From the NCBI GenBank assembly GCA_905221605.1, contig CAJNDS010002172.1, forward strand, positions 110,314 to 153,112: a stretch of DNA of 42,799 nucleotides, given 5' to 3'. Below, in pieces: positions 1 through 10,314 of this stretch. Under the pieces are notes generated by a model that searched no databases, was not told the DNA's origin, and saw only the letters and a program-made list of their open reading frames with translations. Each line of letters begins with the position of its first letter. Position 1 is the first letter of the stretch. A program made the translations under genes and the position numbers. This stretch comes from Symbiodinium natans (Eukaryota > Sar > Dinophyceae > Suessiales > Symbiodiniaceae).

Positions 1-86
1 AGGGCCCATACTTCGGATCTCTTTAAATCCCTTTAAACAAGGGCATGGGACTATACTTAGGGCCCATAGTTCGAACCTTAGATTTT

Positions 87-327
87 AAGGGTCTACTTGG
101 AGGAGGTGCATGGCACGTACTAACCAATTATAATAACTGTACTTATAACCCGCTTATAAGCCCCTTAAGTGCCCTAACATGGTTACAGTTCTAAGTACCC
201 TAAACCCTAAACGCTAAATAGCAAACCCCAAACCCCAAACCCTAAACCCTAAATCCTAAACCCTAAACCCCGGATGTATAAGTACAGATGTACTTGGTGA
301 ATAAGTACCACGAACCTCCAAGTAGAC
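87..327 (-). repeat. Foldback element family D, copy 1, split by telomere repeats
   Basis: The left arm (about 91-197) reads CTACTTGGAGG then ACCAATTATAATAACTGTAC. The right arm (about 281-327) ends with the reverse complement, CCTCCAAGTAG. Two further copies lie at 18190-18335 and 20938-21057, in the opposite orientation. In this copy a block of degenerate CCCTAAA repeats (198-273) separates the arms, and TAAGTAC flanks the block on both sides. The element looks like a MITE (small non-autonomous inverted-repeat transposon). No coding capacity is visible. Confidence 0.6.
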
Positions 328-340
328 CTTTCAGGGTGAC

Positions 341-567
341 CCTAAACCCTAACCCTAAACCTTAACCCTAAACCCTGAACCCTGAACCCTGAACCCTAAA
401 CCCTAAACCCTAAACCCTGAAGGGCTTCAGGGGTCTGGGGTCGGCGGACTGCCGGGCTTCAGGGCTTTGCGGGCTTGGGGGTTTAAGCCTGGCCTGAACC
501 CCTAAACCCTAAACCCTACACCCTAAACCCTAAACCCTAAACCTTAAACCTTAAACCCTAAACCCTA
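341..567. repeat. Telomere-type CCCTAAA arrays
   Basis: Two C-strand arrays (341-418 and 494-567) carry scattered variants such as CCCTGAA and CCTTAAA. A GC-rich spacer lies between them. The next array, at 667-815, has the opposite orientation (TTTAGGG, grading into TTAGGGC). This flip across a non-repeat island recurs throughout the window. Confidence 0.9.
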
Positions 568-945
568 CTCAGAACCAGCAGGCTAGGCTTTGGGTGCCGG
601 GCCTCTCGAGGTGGTCGTGGCGGTCTGGAAGGCTTCGGAAGACCTTGGGGCTGATGACTTGAGTTCAGGGTTTAGGGTTTAGGGTTCAGGGTTTAGGGTT
701 TAGGGTTTAGGGTTTAGGGTTTAGGGTTTAGGGTATAGGGTTTAGGGTTTAGGGTTTAGGGTTTAGGGCTTAGGGCTTAGGGCTTAGGGCTTAGGGCTTA
801 GGGTTTCGGATTTAGGGTTTTCTCGGGCCCTCGAAACATTTTAGAATACCCAAAGTCCTCCTAAACCCTAAACCCTAAACCCTAAACCCCAAAAACCCTA
901 AAAACCCAAAACCTTAAACCCTAAACCCTAAACCCTAAACTACAG

Positions 946-1931
946 GACAGCCCCTGTAAGGAGCGTGCCGAAACTGACGTGTTCGGATGCAGGTTCAGGG
1001 GCCGCTTAAGGGTTGCTTGGGGGTGGAAGGCGGGTGGCTTCGGAAGGTTTCGGAAGGTTTGGGACATTTCGGGTTTAGGGTTTAGGGTTTAGGGTTTAGG
1101 GTTTAGGGTTTAGGGTTTAGGGTTTAGGGTTTAGGGTTTAGGGTTTAGGTCTCCGCCAAGATTCACGGCCCTTGTGGCGGTACTCCGAGGGAAGCCTCCT
1201 GCGGACATCTTCTGGCGGGCTACAGCTTTTGGGCACCTGCCCTGAACCCGGAACCCTGAACCCTGAACCCTAACCCCTAACTAAAACCTAAACCCTAAAC
1301 CCTAAACCCTAAACCCTAAACTCCCAAAATCCCGACACCTGACAGACCCTAAACCCTAACCAAACCCAATTGGAGTCTTATCATCTTATCCCTGAGCTCG
1401 ATAGATCCTGAGTCGCAATTCTAAGTCTGATTTGTGTAGGGCTTTCCTAAAGGGGTTGGTTTGAAAACTGCTGAGGGTTCCAAGGGGTTTCTTCATTCTT
1501 CAAGGGGAATCCAGTATACTAATTACCCAAAAGGAACCATGTGAGCCTCCGGGTAGTCCAAACCCGGGTAGTCTAAAAACATAAAGCTTCTCAAAGGGAA
1601 GAGGGTCTACTTGGGGGTTAGGGTTTAGGGTTCAGGGCTCAGGGTTTAGGGTTTAGGGTTTAGGGGGGCCAAGTAACTCACATGTTCCCCGAAGATTCCT
1701 AGTGCTCCCTACAAGGCCTGAACCCTAAACCCCAAACCCTAAACCCTAAACCCTGAACTCTGAACCCTGAACACTGAACCCTGAGCCCTAAAACCCGCCA
1801 CCTAAGATGAGGTCGTCCTCAGTGCCGCCAGCAGTAGCTTCACGTACGGAAGCACCTCCGGAGAGAAAAATGAACCTAAACACTTCCGGTGGTGTGGCTT
1901 GGGGTTTACTATACTGAACTTGGAACCGTAG
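946..1931 (+). CDS. Four-exon hypothetical protein, 5' end missing
   Basis: Exons 946-992, 1149-1238, 1674-1715 and 1823-1931 join in frame (288 bp, 95 codons plus TAG). Donors are GT at 993 and GC at 1239 and 1716; acceptors are ACAG, TTTAG, CAAG and CTCAG. The peptide runs DSPCKERAETDVFGC, then SPPRFTALVAVLRGKPPADI, then a Ser/Gly-rich tail. I do not recognise it. There is no start Met; an upstream exon is plausible at about 583-663 (ALGAGPLEVVVAVWKASEDL), but its join is unresolved. Introns contain TTTAGGG and CCCTAAA arrays; the second begins GCCCTGAACCC directly after the exon. The gene converges on the minus-strand gene ending at 2162. Exons are short and could be partly wrong. Confidence 0.35.
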
Positions 1932-2161
1932 CAAAATCATAATTGTAGCTGTTTCTTAGGAATTACAGTACCCAAAAATTAAAAACATTCCCGGGCTTGC
2001 TAAGGGTGCTCTCGCTATGGGAGCTTGTACGTCATTGGTCCTTGATTGATGTTCAGATGCTGTGACTCCCCGACATCTGAAACCTCGAATCCCCAAACTC
2101 CTTGCCCAGGTTCACATGTTCGGGTCTTAGGGGTTTAGGGTTTCGGGTTTAGTTAGGAACC

Positions 2162-5100
2162 TCAATCCCTCCAAAACCCTAGACCCCAGGCAGCGTTGTA
2201 CCTCGGACCCCTGAGGTTGTATCCTTGGATTTCGATTGTGGGGGGGTTCACATTGGAAGCATGTGATCCTTTAAAGAGGTGCAACCTTGCGGGTACTAGC
2301 TTTTCCCTAAACCGAAAACGCAAAACCGGAACCCTAAAACCCTGAACCCTAAAACCCTGAACCCTAAAACCCTGAACCCTAAAACCCTGAACCCTAAACC
2401 CTGAACCCTGAACCCTAAAACCCTGAAACCCCAACACCTGCCTGCGACAGCCCGTCCGAGATGCCTCCCTCAGACTGTCGCGCGCTGGGGTTGTTCAAAT
2501 ACTGCCTCGTCTCGCAGTCCAGAAGTTCGGGGTCTAGGCTTCCCTAAACCCTAAACCCTAAACCCTAAACCCTAAACCCCAAACCCTAAACCCTAAACCC
2601 TAAACCCCCCGAAACCTAAACCTGAAACCCAAGACCCTGCACCCCCAACACCCCTTCCAGGGTCTAGGTTTAGGTTTAGAGTGGGGGGGGGCAATGGACG
2701 ATTGGCGTCCATTTGACGCGGTACTCTTTTCCAGCACAGCGGAGCCAGCCTCAGCGGCCTGAGCGGGCTCAGCGACCTCAGCGGCCTCAGTGAGCTCAGC
2801 GGCCTCAGCGGGCTGAGCGGCCTGAGCGCGGGCTCAGAGGGCTGGCGGCCTCAGCGGCCTGAGCGGGCTCAGCGACCTCAGCGGCCTCAGTGAGCTCAGC
2901 GGCCTCAGCGGGCTGAACGGCCTGAGCGCGGGCTCAGCGGGCTGGCGGCCTCAGCGGCCTGAGCGGGCTCAGCGACCTCAGCGGCCTTAGTGAGCTCAGC
3001 GGCCTCAGCGGGCTGAGCGGCCTGAGCGCGTGCACAGCGGGCTGGCGGCCTCAGCGGCCTGAGCGTGTTCAGCGACCTCAGCGGCCTTAGTGAGCTCAGC
3101 GGCCTCAGCGGGCTGAGCGGCCTGAGCGCGGGCTCAGCGGGCTGGCGGCCTCAGTGGCCTGAGCGGGCTCAGCGACCTCAGCGGCCTTAGTGAGCTCAGC
3201 GGCCTCAGCGGGCTGAGCGGCCTGAGCGCGGGCACAGCGGGCTGGCGGCCTCAGCGGCCTGAGCGTGCTCAGCGACCTCAGCGGCCTTAGTGAGCTCAGC
3301 GGCCTCAGCGGGCTGAGCGGCCTCAGCAGCCCGAGCGGCCTGAGCGGCCTGCTTCAGGGGCTTCAATGGGTCAGCCTCAAATAAGGGCTTGCAGGTAAGA
3401 GTCTGTGCCCAAACTTTTCAGCGACTTTTTGACGTCATTTGACGTCATCCACAATTATATCTCAAAAGAAACCTATGTCAATTAGCCCCTAAATGTCCAA
3501 CGCACGGGGGGCGGGTTGGGGGGGGGTTGGGCTGGGGTGGGCGGGTGTTTGGGGGGGGGGGGGGGATTTGTTTTGCAGGTGGCCTAGGAACCCTCGAAGG
3601 GGCTGGATCAGGCGAGCCTGGCAAAGGGCAAAGGGTTTGGGTTGAGTTCAAGAGGCGGCGCTAGAGTCCAGGAACCCTAAACCCTAAACCCTAAACCCTA
3701 AACCTAAACCCTAAACCCTAAACCCTAAACCCTAAACCCTAAACCCTAAACCCCAGCGCTTCAGGATTTAGGGTGCGGGCTGCGAAGCCGCCCGAAAACC
3801 AAGACCCAAACCACAACCAGGTTTAGGGTTTAGGGGTTGGGGTTTAGGGTGGTTCAGGGTTTAGGGTTTAGGGTTTAGGGTTTAGGGTTTAGGGTTCAGG
3901 GCTCAGGGCTTAGGGCTCAGGGCTTAGGGCTCAAGGCTCAGGGCTTGGGGCTGAGGGTTTAGGGTTTAGGGTTTAGGGTTTAAGGTTTAGGGTTTAGGGC
4001 TTAGGGTTTAGGGCTTAGGGCTTAGGGCTTAGGGCTTAGGGCTTAGGGCTTAGGGCTTTAGGGCTTAGGGCTTTAGGCTTAGGGCTTAGGGTAGTTTAGG
4101 GTTCAGGGTTTAGGGTTTAGGGTTTAGGGTTTAGGGTTTAGGGTTTAGGGTTTAGGGTTTAGGGTTTAGGTTTAGGGTTTAGGGTTTAGGGTTTAGGGTT
4201 TAGGGTTTAGGGTTTAGGGTTTAGGGTTTAGGTTCAGGGCAGATGCACGGAGGAGAGCCAGGGTGCTGATTGATCAGCTCGAAGACGTTGGGCTGGTCTA
4301 GCGTCACGCCTCTGAGGATTTAGGGTTTAGGGTTTAGTGTTTAGGGTTTAGGGGGTTTAGGGTTTAGGGTTTAGGGTTTAGGGTTTTAGGGTTTAGGGTT
4401 TTTAGGGTTTAGTTTTAGGGTTTTAGGGTTTAGGGTTGGGTTGGTTTAGGGTTTAGGGTTTGGGGGTTTAGGTTTAGGGTTTAGGGTTTAGGGTTTAGGG
4501 GGTTTAGGGTTAGGGTTTAGGGTTTAGGGTTTAGGGTTTAGGGTTAGGGTTTTAGGGTTTAGGGTAGGTCGGATGATTGCTAACATATTCCCTACGGTCC
4601 CTCTTATATGATACTAAAAAAACCCCCCCCCCCCCCCCAAAAAAAAACCCTGCTCTAATCATTTAGGCCCCTATAGTACGCTTTCGGATTCCAAAACCAA
4701 GCCAACCGCAGGAAGCTGCAAAAAGGCGATGGCAGCACCTGAGCCCTAAACCCTCAAAATCCAGGCCAACGACCCAAGAGAAAAAACATACCGAAAAAGC
4801 AGCCAGGGAACTGTAGATGACAGACCTTAGCCGCCGCGGTCAGAATCCTTCAACTGACCCGTTCGTAATAGGGGGCACCCGAAAAGACCTTTGTAGGGTA
4901 GATCGGCTATACAGTCTGTATCTCCCCCCGCACAGAACTACCAGCAGTAAGGCGAAGCCCAAGAAAAATTAACCTTAAACCCTAAACCCTCGACCCTCAA
5001 AGCCTAAACCCTAAACCCTAACCCCTCAAACCCTCAAAGCACGAAGGCTTCGCCCCTGGCACCGTGCTACCTAAAGTAGACCGCATAACTGCAGGACTCT

Positions 5101-8100
5101 TGAAAGTCAGGGTTTAGGGTTCAGGGTTCTGGTTTAGGGTTTGGGGTGGTTTAGGATGGTTAGAGTATGGGGCTTAGGGCTTAGGGCTTAGGGCTTAGAG
5201 TTTCGGATTCAGGGCTCAGTTTTTCAGGGTTTATCTGAAGTCTCAAAGGTCGTTCCTTTTTTTGAGGGGGGGGGGGGGGTCGCTAGATTTGTTCTCTTAC
5301 AGACATAACATGGTTCTCAAACCTCGACACCATGCTACCTTAAAAGGGCAGGAACTGCTTCCCTAAACCCTCAACCCTAAACCCTAACACCTCAGATTAG
5401 GGAGGAAATCTTTCTGGAACGCCCAAAAAGTAAGCTCGGGTACTCAGAAGGAGGGCACTATAGCCATACTACGACAGCATTGCCTGCCATCCTCCTGGCG
5501 TACGTTTTTGTTTAACGCCAAAACGCCCTAAACCCTAAACCCTAAACCCTAAATCCTAAACCCTACACCCTAAACCCTAAACTTATAAACCCTAAACCCT
5601 TTTAAACCCTAAACCCTAAACCCTATACCTCCTAAACTCCTAAACAGGCCCTAAGAGGGAGAACTCCGAACCAGTGGCAGGTACTCCGGGTGTTCTTCAT
5701 GGTACTCCCGCAGGGAGGCGCCACCACGCTTGAGGACTGGTAGAAGCAAGTCCTGCACATGCGAGGAATCTGCCCTAAACCCTAAACCCTAAACCCCAAA
5801 CCCTAAACTCTAAACCCTAACCCTAAACCTAAAACCCTATAACCCTAAACTGCTTTCTTAAAGTGGAAACTACGGGTTTGTGGTTTTGGGGCTTTCGGTT
5901 GGAAAAGAGTTTTGGGGTTAGTTACGGGCCGTTTGCCTTTCACATATATAAAGTGCGTATGCATAGTTTAGGGTTTTGGGGTTTAGGGTTTAGGGTTTAG
6001 GGTTTAGGGTTTAGGGTTTAGGGTTTAGGGTTTAGGGTTTAGGGTTAGGACTCTAATAACCCCAAAATGAAGGGCCTGAAGCACCGAAACCCTCGGTGGC
6101 CAAGTGTCCCTGGAGGTTTTTGTTGTCTAGAGCACCCAAACACATGCCAAAATTAAGGTGTGGTGTTTAGGGCTGTTTAGGGTTTAGGGCCAAAAAAGTG
6201 TACCCCTGTTTTTGGGAGCGCCCCCTCGCCCCCGAAAAGAGCTTCTGGGGGACCGTTTCAGGAGGGACCTTGCAGGTAAGAATTCGAATGCGATGCTTCC
6301 GTAAGGGTATAATCAGGGTGGGAACGGTTTCTCCTCACCACCCCAAAACCCTAAAGCCTAATCCTAGATTTGAGAGGGACCCAAAACCCTCAACCCTAAA
6401 CCCTGAACCCTAAACCCGAAACCAATCTCTAAACCCTCAATGCCCCCTTGGCAGGCTTTGGGGGTCTTTTGTCAACCCGAAACGCAACCCTACAGCCCAA
6501 ACAACCCATCTAATCTAGGGGCCTTTGTAATTAGAATAGGGCTTAGGGTTTAGGGTTTAGGATGTAGGGTTTGGGGTCTAGGGGCCCAAATGATTAAAAT
6601 AGCGTTTCGGGGGGTTAGTATGGTATAATTGCAAAGGAGCCATACGGGAAGACTATTTGAAATTCTTCCGGCCCCTATGCTATTGGACACCAAGCCCGAA
6701 TGTTGTCCTCGCCTTTAGCAATCGGTTCTCAGATCAGCACTTCCTGTCCTACTCAGTAGACGGACCTTGCGAAACCAGCAAATTGAACTGGGTGACCCAA
6801 AAGCCCCTAAACCCCTAGACCCATACACCCCGAAACCCTGAACCCCTAAGCCCCTAACCCCTAAACCCCTCAAACACCCCTAAACCCCTACACCCCTAAA
6901 CCACTCCACCCTGCACCCTAAACCCCTAAACTCTACGACCCCTATACCCCTAAACCCTAAACCCCGAAACCCCAAAACCCCTAAACCCCTACACCCTATA
7001 CCCCTAAGCCGAAGCCCTAAACCCAAAACCCCAAAGCCCCAAAACCCCAAAGCCCCAAAGCCCCAAAACCCCAAAACCCCAAAACCCCTAAACCCCTAAA
7101 CCCCTACACCCCAAACCCTAAACTCTTAAACCCTAAGACCCCTATACCCCAAAACCCTAAACCCCAAAACCCCTAAACCCCTAAACCCCAAACCCGAAAC
7201 CCTAAACCCCTAAACCCCAAACCCGAAACCCTGACCCCGAAACCCCAAGACCCCCGTACCCCGAAGCCCTAAGCACTAACCTAGGGGGGGGGGGGGCGGG
7301 GGGCAGTAGCCCTAAACCCTGCACCCTAAGCCTTGGGAAACCCTAAACCCTAAACCCTAAACCCTAAACCCTAAACCCTAAACCTTAAACCCTTGGGAAG
7401 GCTCAGGTCTCCAGGTGCCTGGTTGAAGAAGTTGAGCTGGTCGCACAGCAGCTGCCTGACGTCGGATTTAGGGTTTAGGGTTCAGGGTTTAGGGTTTAGG
7501 GTTTAGGGTTTAGGGTTTAGGGTTTAGGGTTTAGGGTTTAGGGTTTATTGTTTAGGGTTCAGGGTTCAGGGTTCAGGGTACCCTAACCCCCAAAGCCCTG
7601 CAATGACAAACTCAGAAATAACCCTCGGCGGCTGGACAAGCCCGACCCTAACCCCTAAACCCGAAGACCTAAACCCGGAACCCGGAACCCTGAACCCTGA
7701 ACCCTGAACCCCGAACCCTGAACCCTAAACCCTAAACCCTAAACCCTAAACCCTAAACCCTAAACCCTAAACCCTAAACCCTAAACCCTAAACCCTAAAC
7801 CCTAAACCCTAAACCCTAAACCCTAAACCCTACCCTAAACCTTCCTTGGGAACATAGGGGTCTTGGGTCCGGATGTTCCCTCTTCTTATAGCAGTCCTTG
7901 ATTGGATGATAGTACCACCCTATGATAATCTCTACTAAGCACTGGGGGTTTCGGAGTACCCATCGACTCGGCAATCGCAGACAGCTGGGCGAGCTGAGTG
8001 AACTAGGGTTTAGGGTTTAGGGTTTGGGGTTTCGGTTTTTTGCTCTTTAACAATGTTCAAGCCCCCCGTGGGTCAGGGCTTGCTCCGAAAACCTCAACCC

Positions 8101-10262
8101 TTCAGAATCCTAAGAATCTGCAAGCCCTATGCCCCTCATAGGGTTTAGGGCTTAGGGCTTAGGGTTTAGGGTTTAGGGCTTAGGGTTTAGGGCTTAGGGC
8201 TTAGGGTTTATTCGGGCTTGGGGTTTAGGGTTTAGGGTTGACGGAAGCCTCTCAGCCGAAGCTTGAAATCCCTGCCTGTCATCATCCGTCATTGGCAGCC
8301 TCTCGATGGCTTCCTGCAGGGTTTAGGGCTTAGGGTTTAGGGTTTAGGGTTTAGGGTTCAGGATTTAGGGTTTAGGGCTATAGGGGGCTTATTTAGGGGC
8401 TGCTCAGGTGGATGGACTACCTCAGGTACATATGGGGGTCATATAGGGGAATAAGATTGCGGAGGGTTCCCTCCTTAGGCTCCTTACAGTAAGAGAAGGC
8501 AAGCCAAGGGAACGGAGAGGTTGGTTGCCATTTAGCGCTTATACGTTGTGGGGTTGCTGTTGTTGGGTTTGGGGTGTGGGGTTTATGGTCTAGGGCTTAG
8601 GGTTTAGGGTTCAGGTTTTAGGGTTTAGGGTTTAGGGTTCAGAACATCAAGAGAAACTTTTCTGCCCCCAAGCTATTTTGGAAGCCCCCTTTCCACCCCT
8701 TGGTTTTGCATCGAGCTCTTTCATCCAAAGCCCAGCAGGGTTCCAGTTGCCAAGGCCCACAGGCCCCGAGCTACTAAAACCCTGAACCCTAGACCCTAAA
8801 CCCCAACACCCAAACCCCCCAACCCCCCCAGCCCCCCAAACCCCCAACCCCCCAAACCCCAAAACCCCAAACCGCCAAAGCCCCTCAACCCCCAACGCCC
8901 CAAAACCCCAAACCCCCAAAAAAGCCCAAACCCTGCAGCTTTGTTTCCCTTAAACCCTAAACCCTAAACCCTCAACCCTAAACCCTGAGGTCCCTTATAG
9001 GGGCTCTTCCTTTAGTGTCTGGATCCTCGGTCTCCTCCACCAGGTGTGTGGGAGCAGGGTTCAGGCCGACGGCTCTTCCAAGAAGTTTGAGGTTTAGGGT
9101 TTAGGGTTTGGGGTTTAGGATTTGGGGTTTGGGGTTTAGGGTGTGGCGTTCGGGGTTTGGGGTTTAGGAACCTAGCAGCTAAACTGTGAACCGTAAACCC
9201 TGCACCCCCCGCGCCCTACACGCCTGCAAGTCTGGACACCAAGTGTTCTCAAGCGCAACGGCGAAGATGCTCCTGGCCACAAGCTCCAAGTACGAGCTCG
9301 AGGCAACGGTGGGAATCCAAACTTGAATCTAAACCCTACACCCCGAACCCCGAACCCTGAACCCTGAACCCAAAACGCCCAAAACCCTGAGGCCCTTGAG
9401 CGCCAAAATCGGGGGTTCTGACCTTTTGAATTTGGGATGTTGGGCCTGGGGGGGAAAGTTGAAGGAAGGATCTTGGGTTTCTCAAACCGGGGTTCAAGGG
9501 CGAGGAGCCTAGCAAAACCAGCGCAATCCCAGAATTGAGGGAGGATCCAAAACTTACAGTAGATCCCCTTGAACGATTCCTTAAAAATGGTACAATAGTA
9601 GTACAGGGTACTATTTGGGGGCTCGAATACAGGGGCGTTAATAATTAAAATAGGGTTTGGGGGGGGTTATTGTAGTATATTTATAGAGGGGTCATAAGGG
9701 AATGCGAATTGTGATTTGTAACTATTCCGACCCCTATATTACTTTTTGGATCCTCCCAGGGGTCTGTGAAGAAGAAGCTCATTAAGCCTAAACCCTAAAC
9801 CCTAAACCCCAAACCCTAAACCCCAAACCCCAAACCCTAAAGCGCGGCATCTTAGGGTATTTGCATGGTCCCTTCAGTCCCTAGGTTTGGGCCCTCAATT
9901 GGGGAACCTTTTATATACCCCTTGTATACCCTCAAAAGACCCAAAAAGGCCCATCCCTCGGAACCCCTCACAGAAGGTAGGGGACCATAATTTCCCAAAC
10001 CCCCACCCCAACCCGAAACCCGAAACCCGAAACCCTAAACCCTGAACCCTGAACCCTAAACCCTAAACCCTAAACCCTAAACCCTCAACCCTAAACCCTA
10101 AACCCTGGCCTCCAATGCTGCTCACCCTCCTGGTGGTGGCCACTGGAGCGCTTACCTGGGGCTTAGGGTTTTGGAGGTTTAGGGTTTAGGGTTTAGGGTT
10201 TAGGGTTTAGGGTTTAGGGTTTAGGGTTTAGGGTTTAGGGTTTAGGGTTGCGGGTTGCGGGT

Positions 10263-10314
<52 letters not shown>

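Noticed and set aside
2338-2428. Gly-Phe-Arg-Val-Gln repeats in translated frames here and in many other places
   Set aside because: These are just translations of the telomere heptamer and its variants, with no independent coding signal.
3579-3645. GLGTLEGAGSGEPGKGQRVW, resembling the start of an FKBP-type isomerase domain
   Set aside because: Only about 20 residues match loosely, no following FKBP exon was found, and it is antisense in an intron of the 16-exon gene.
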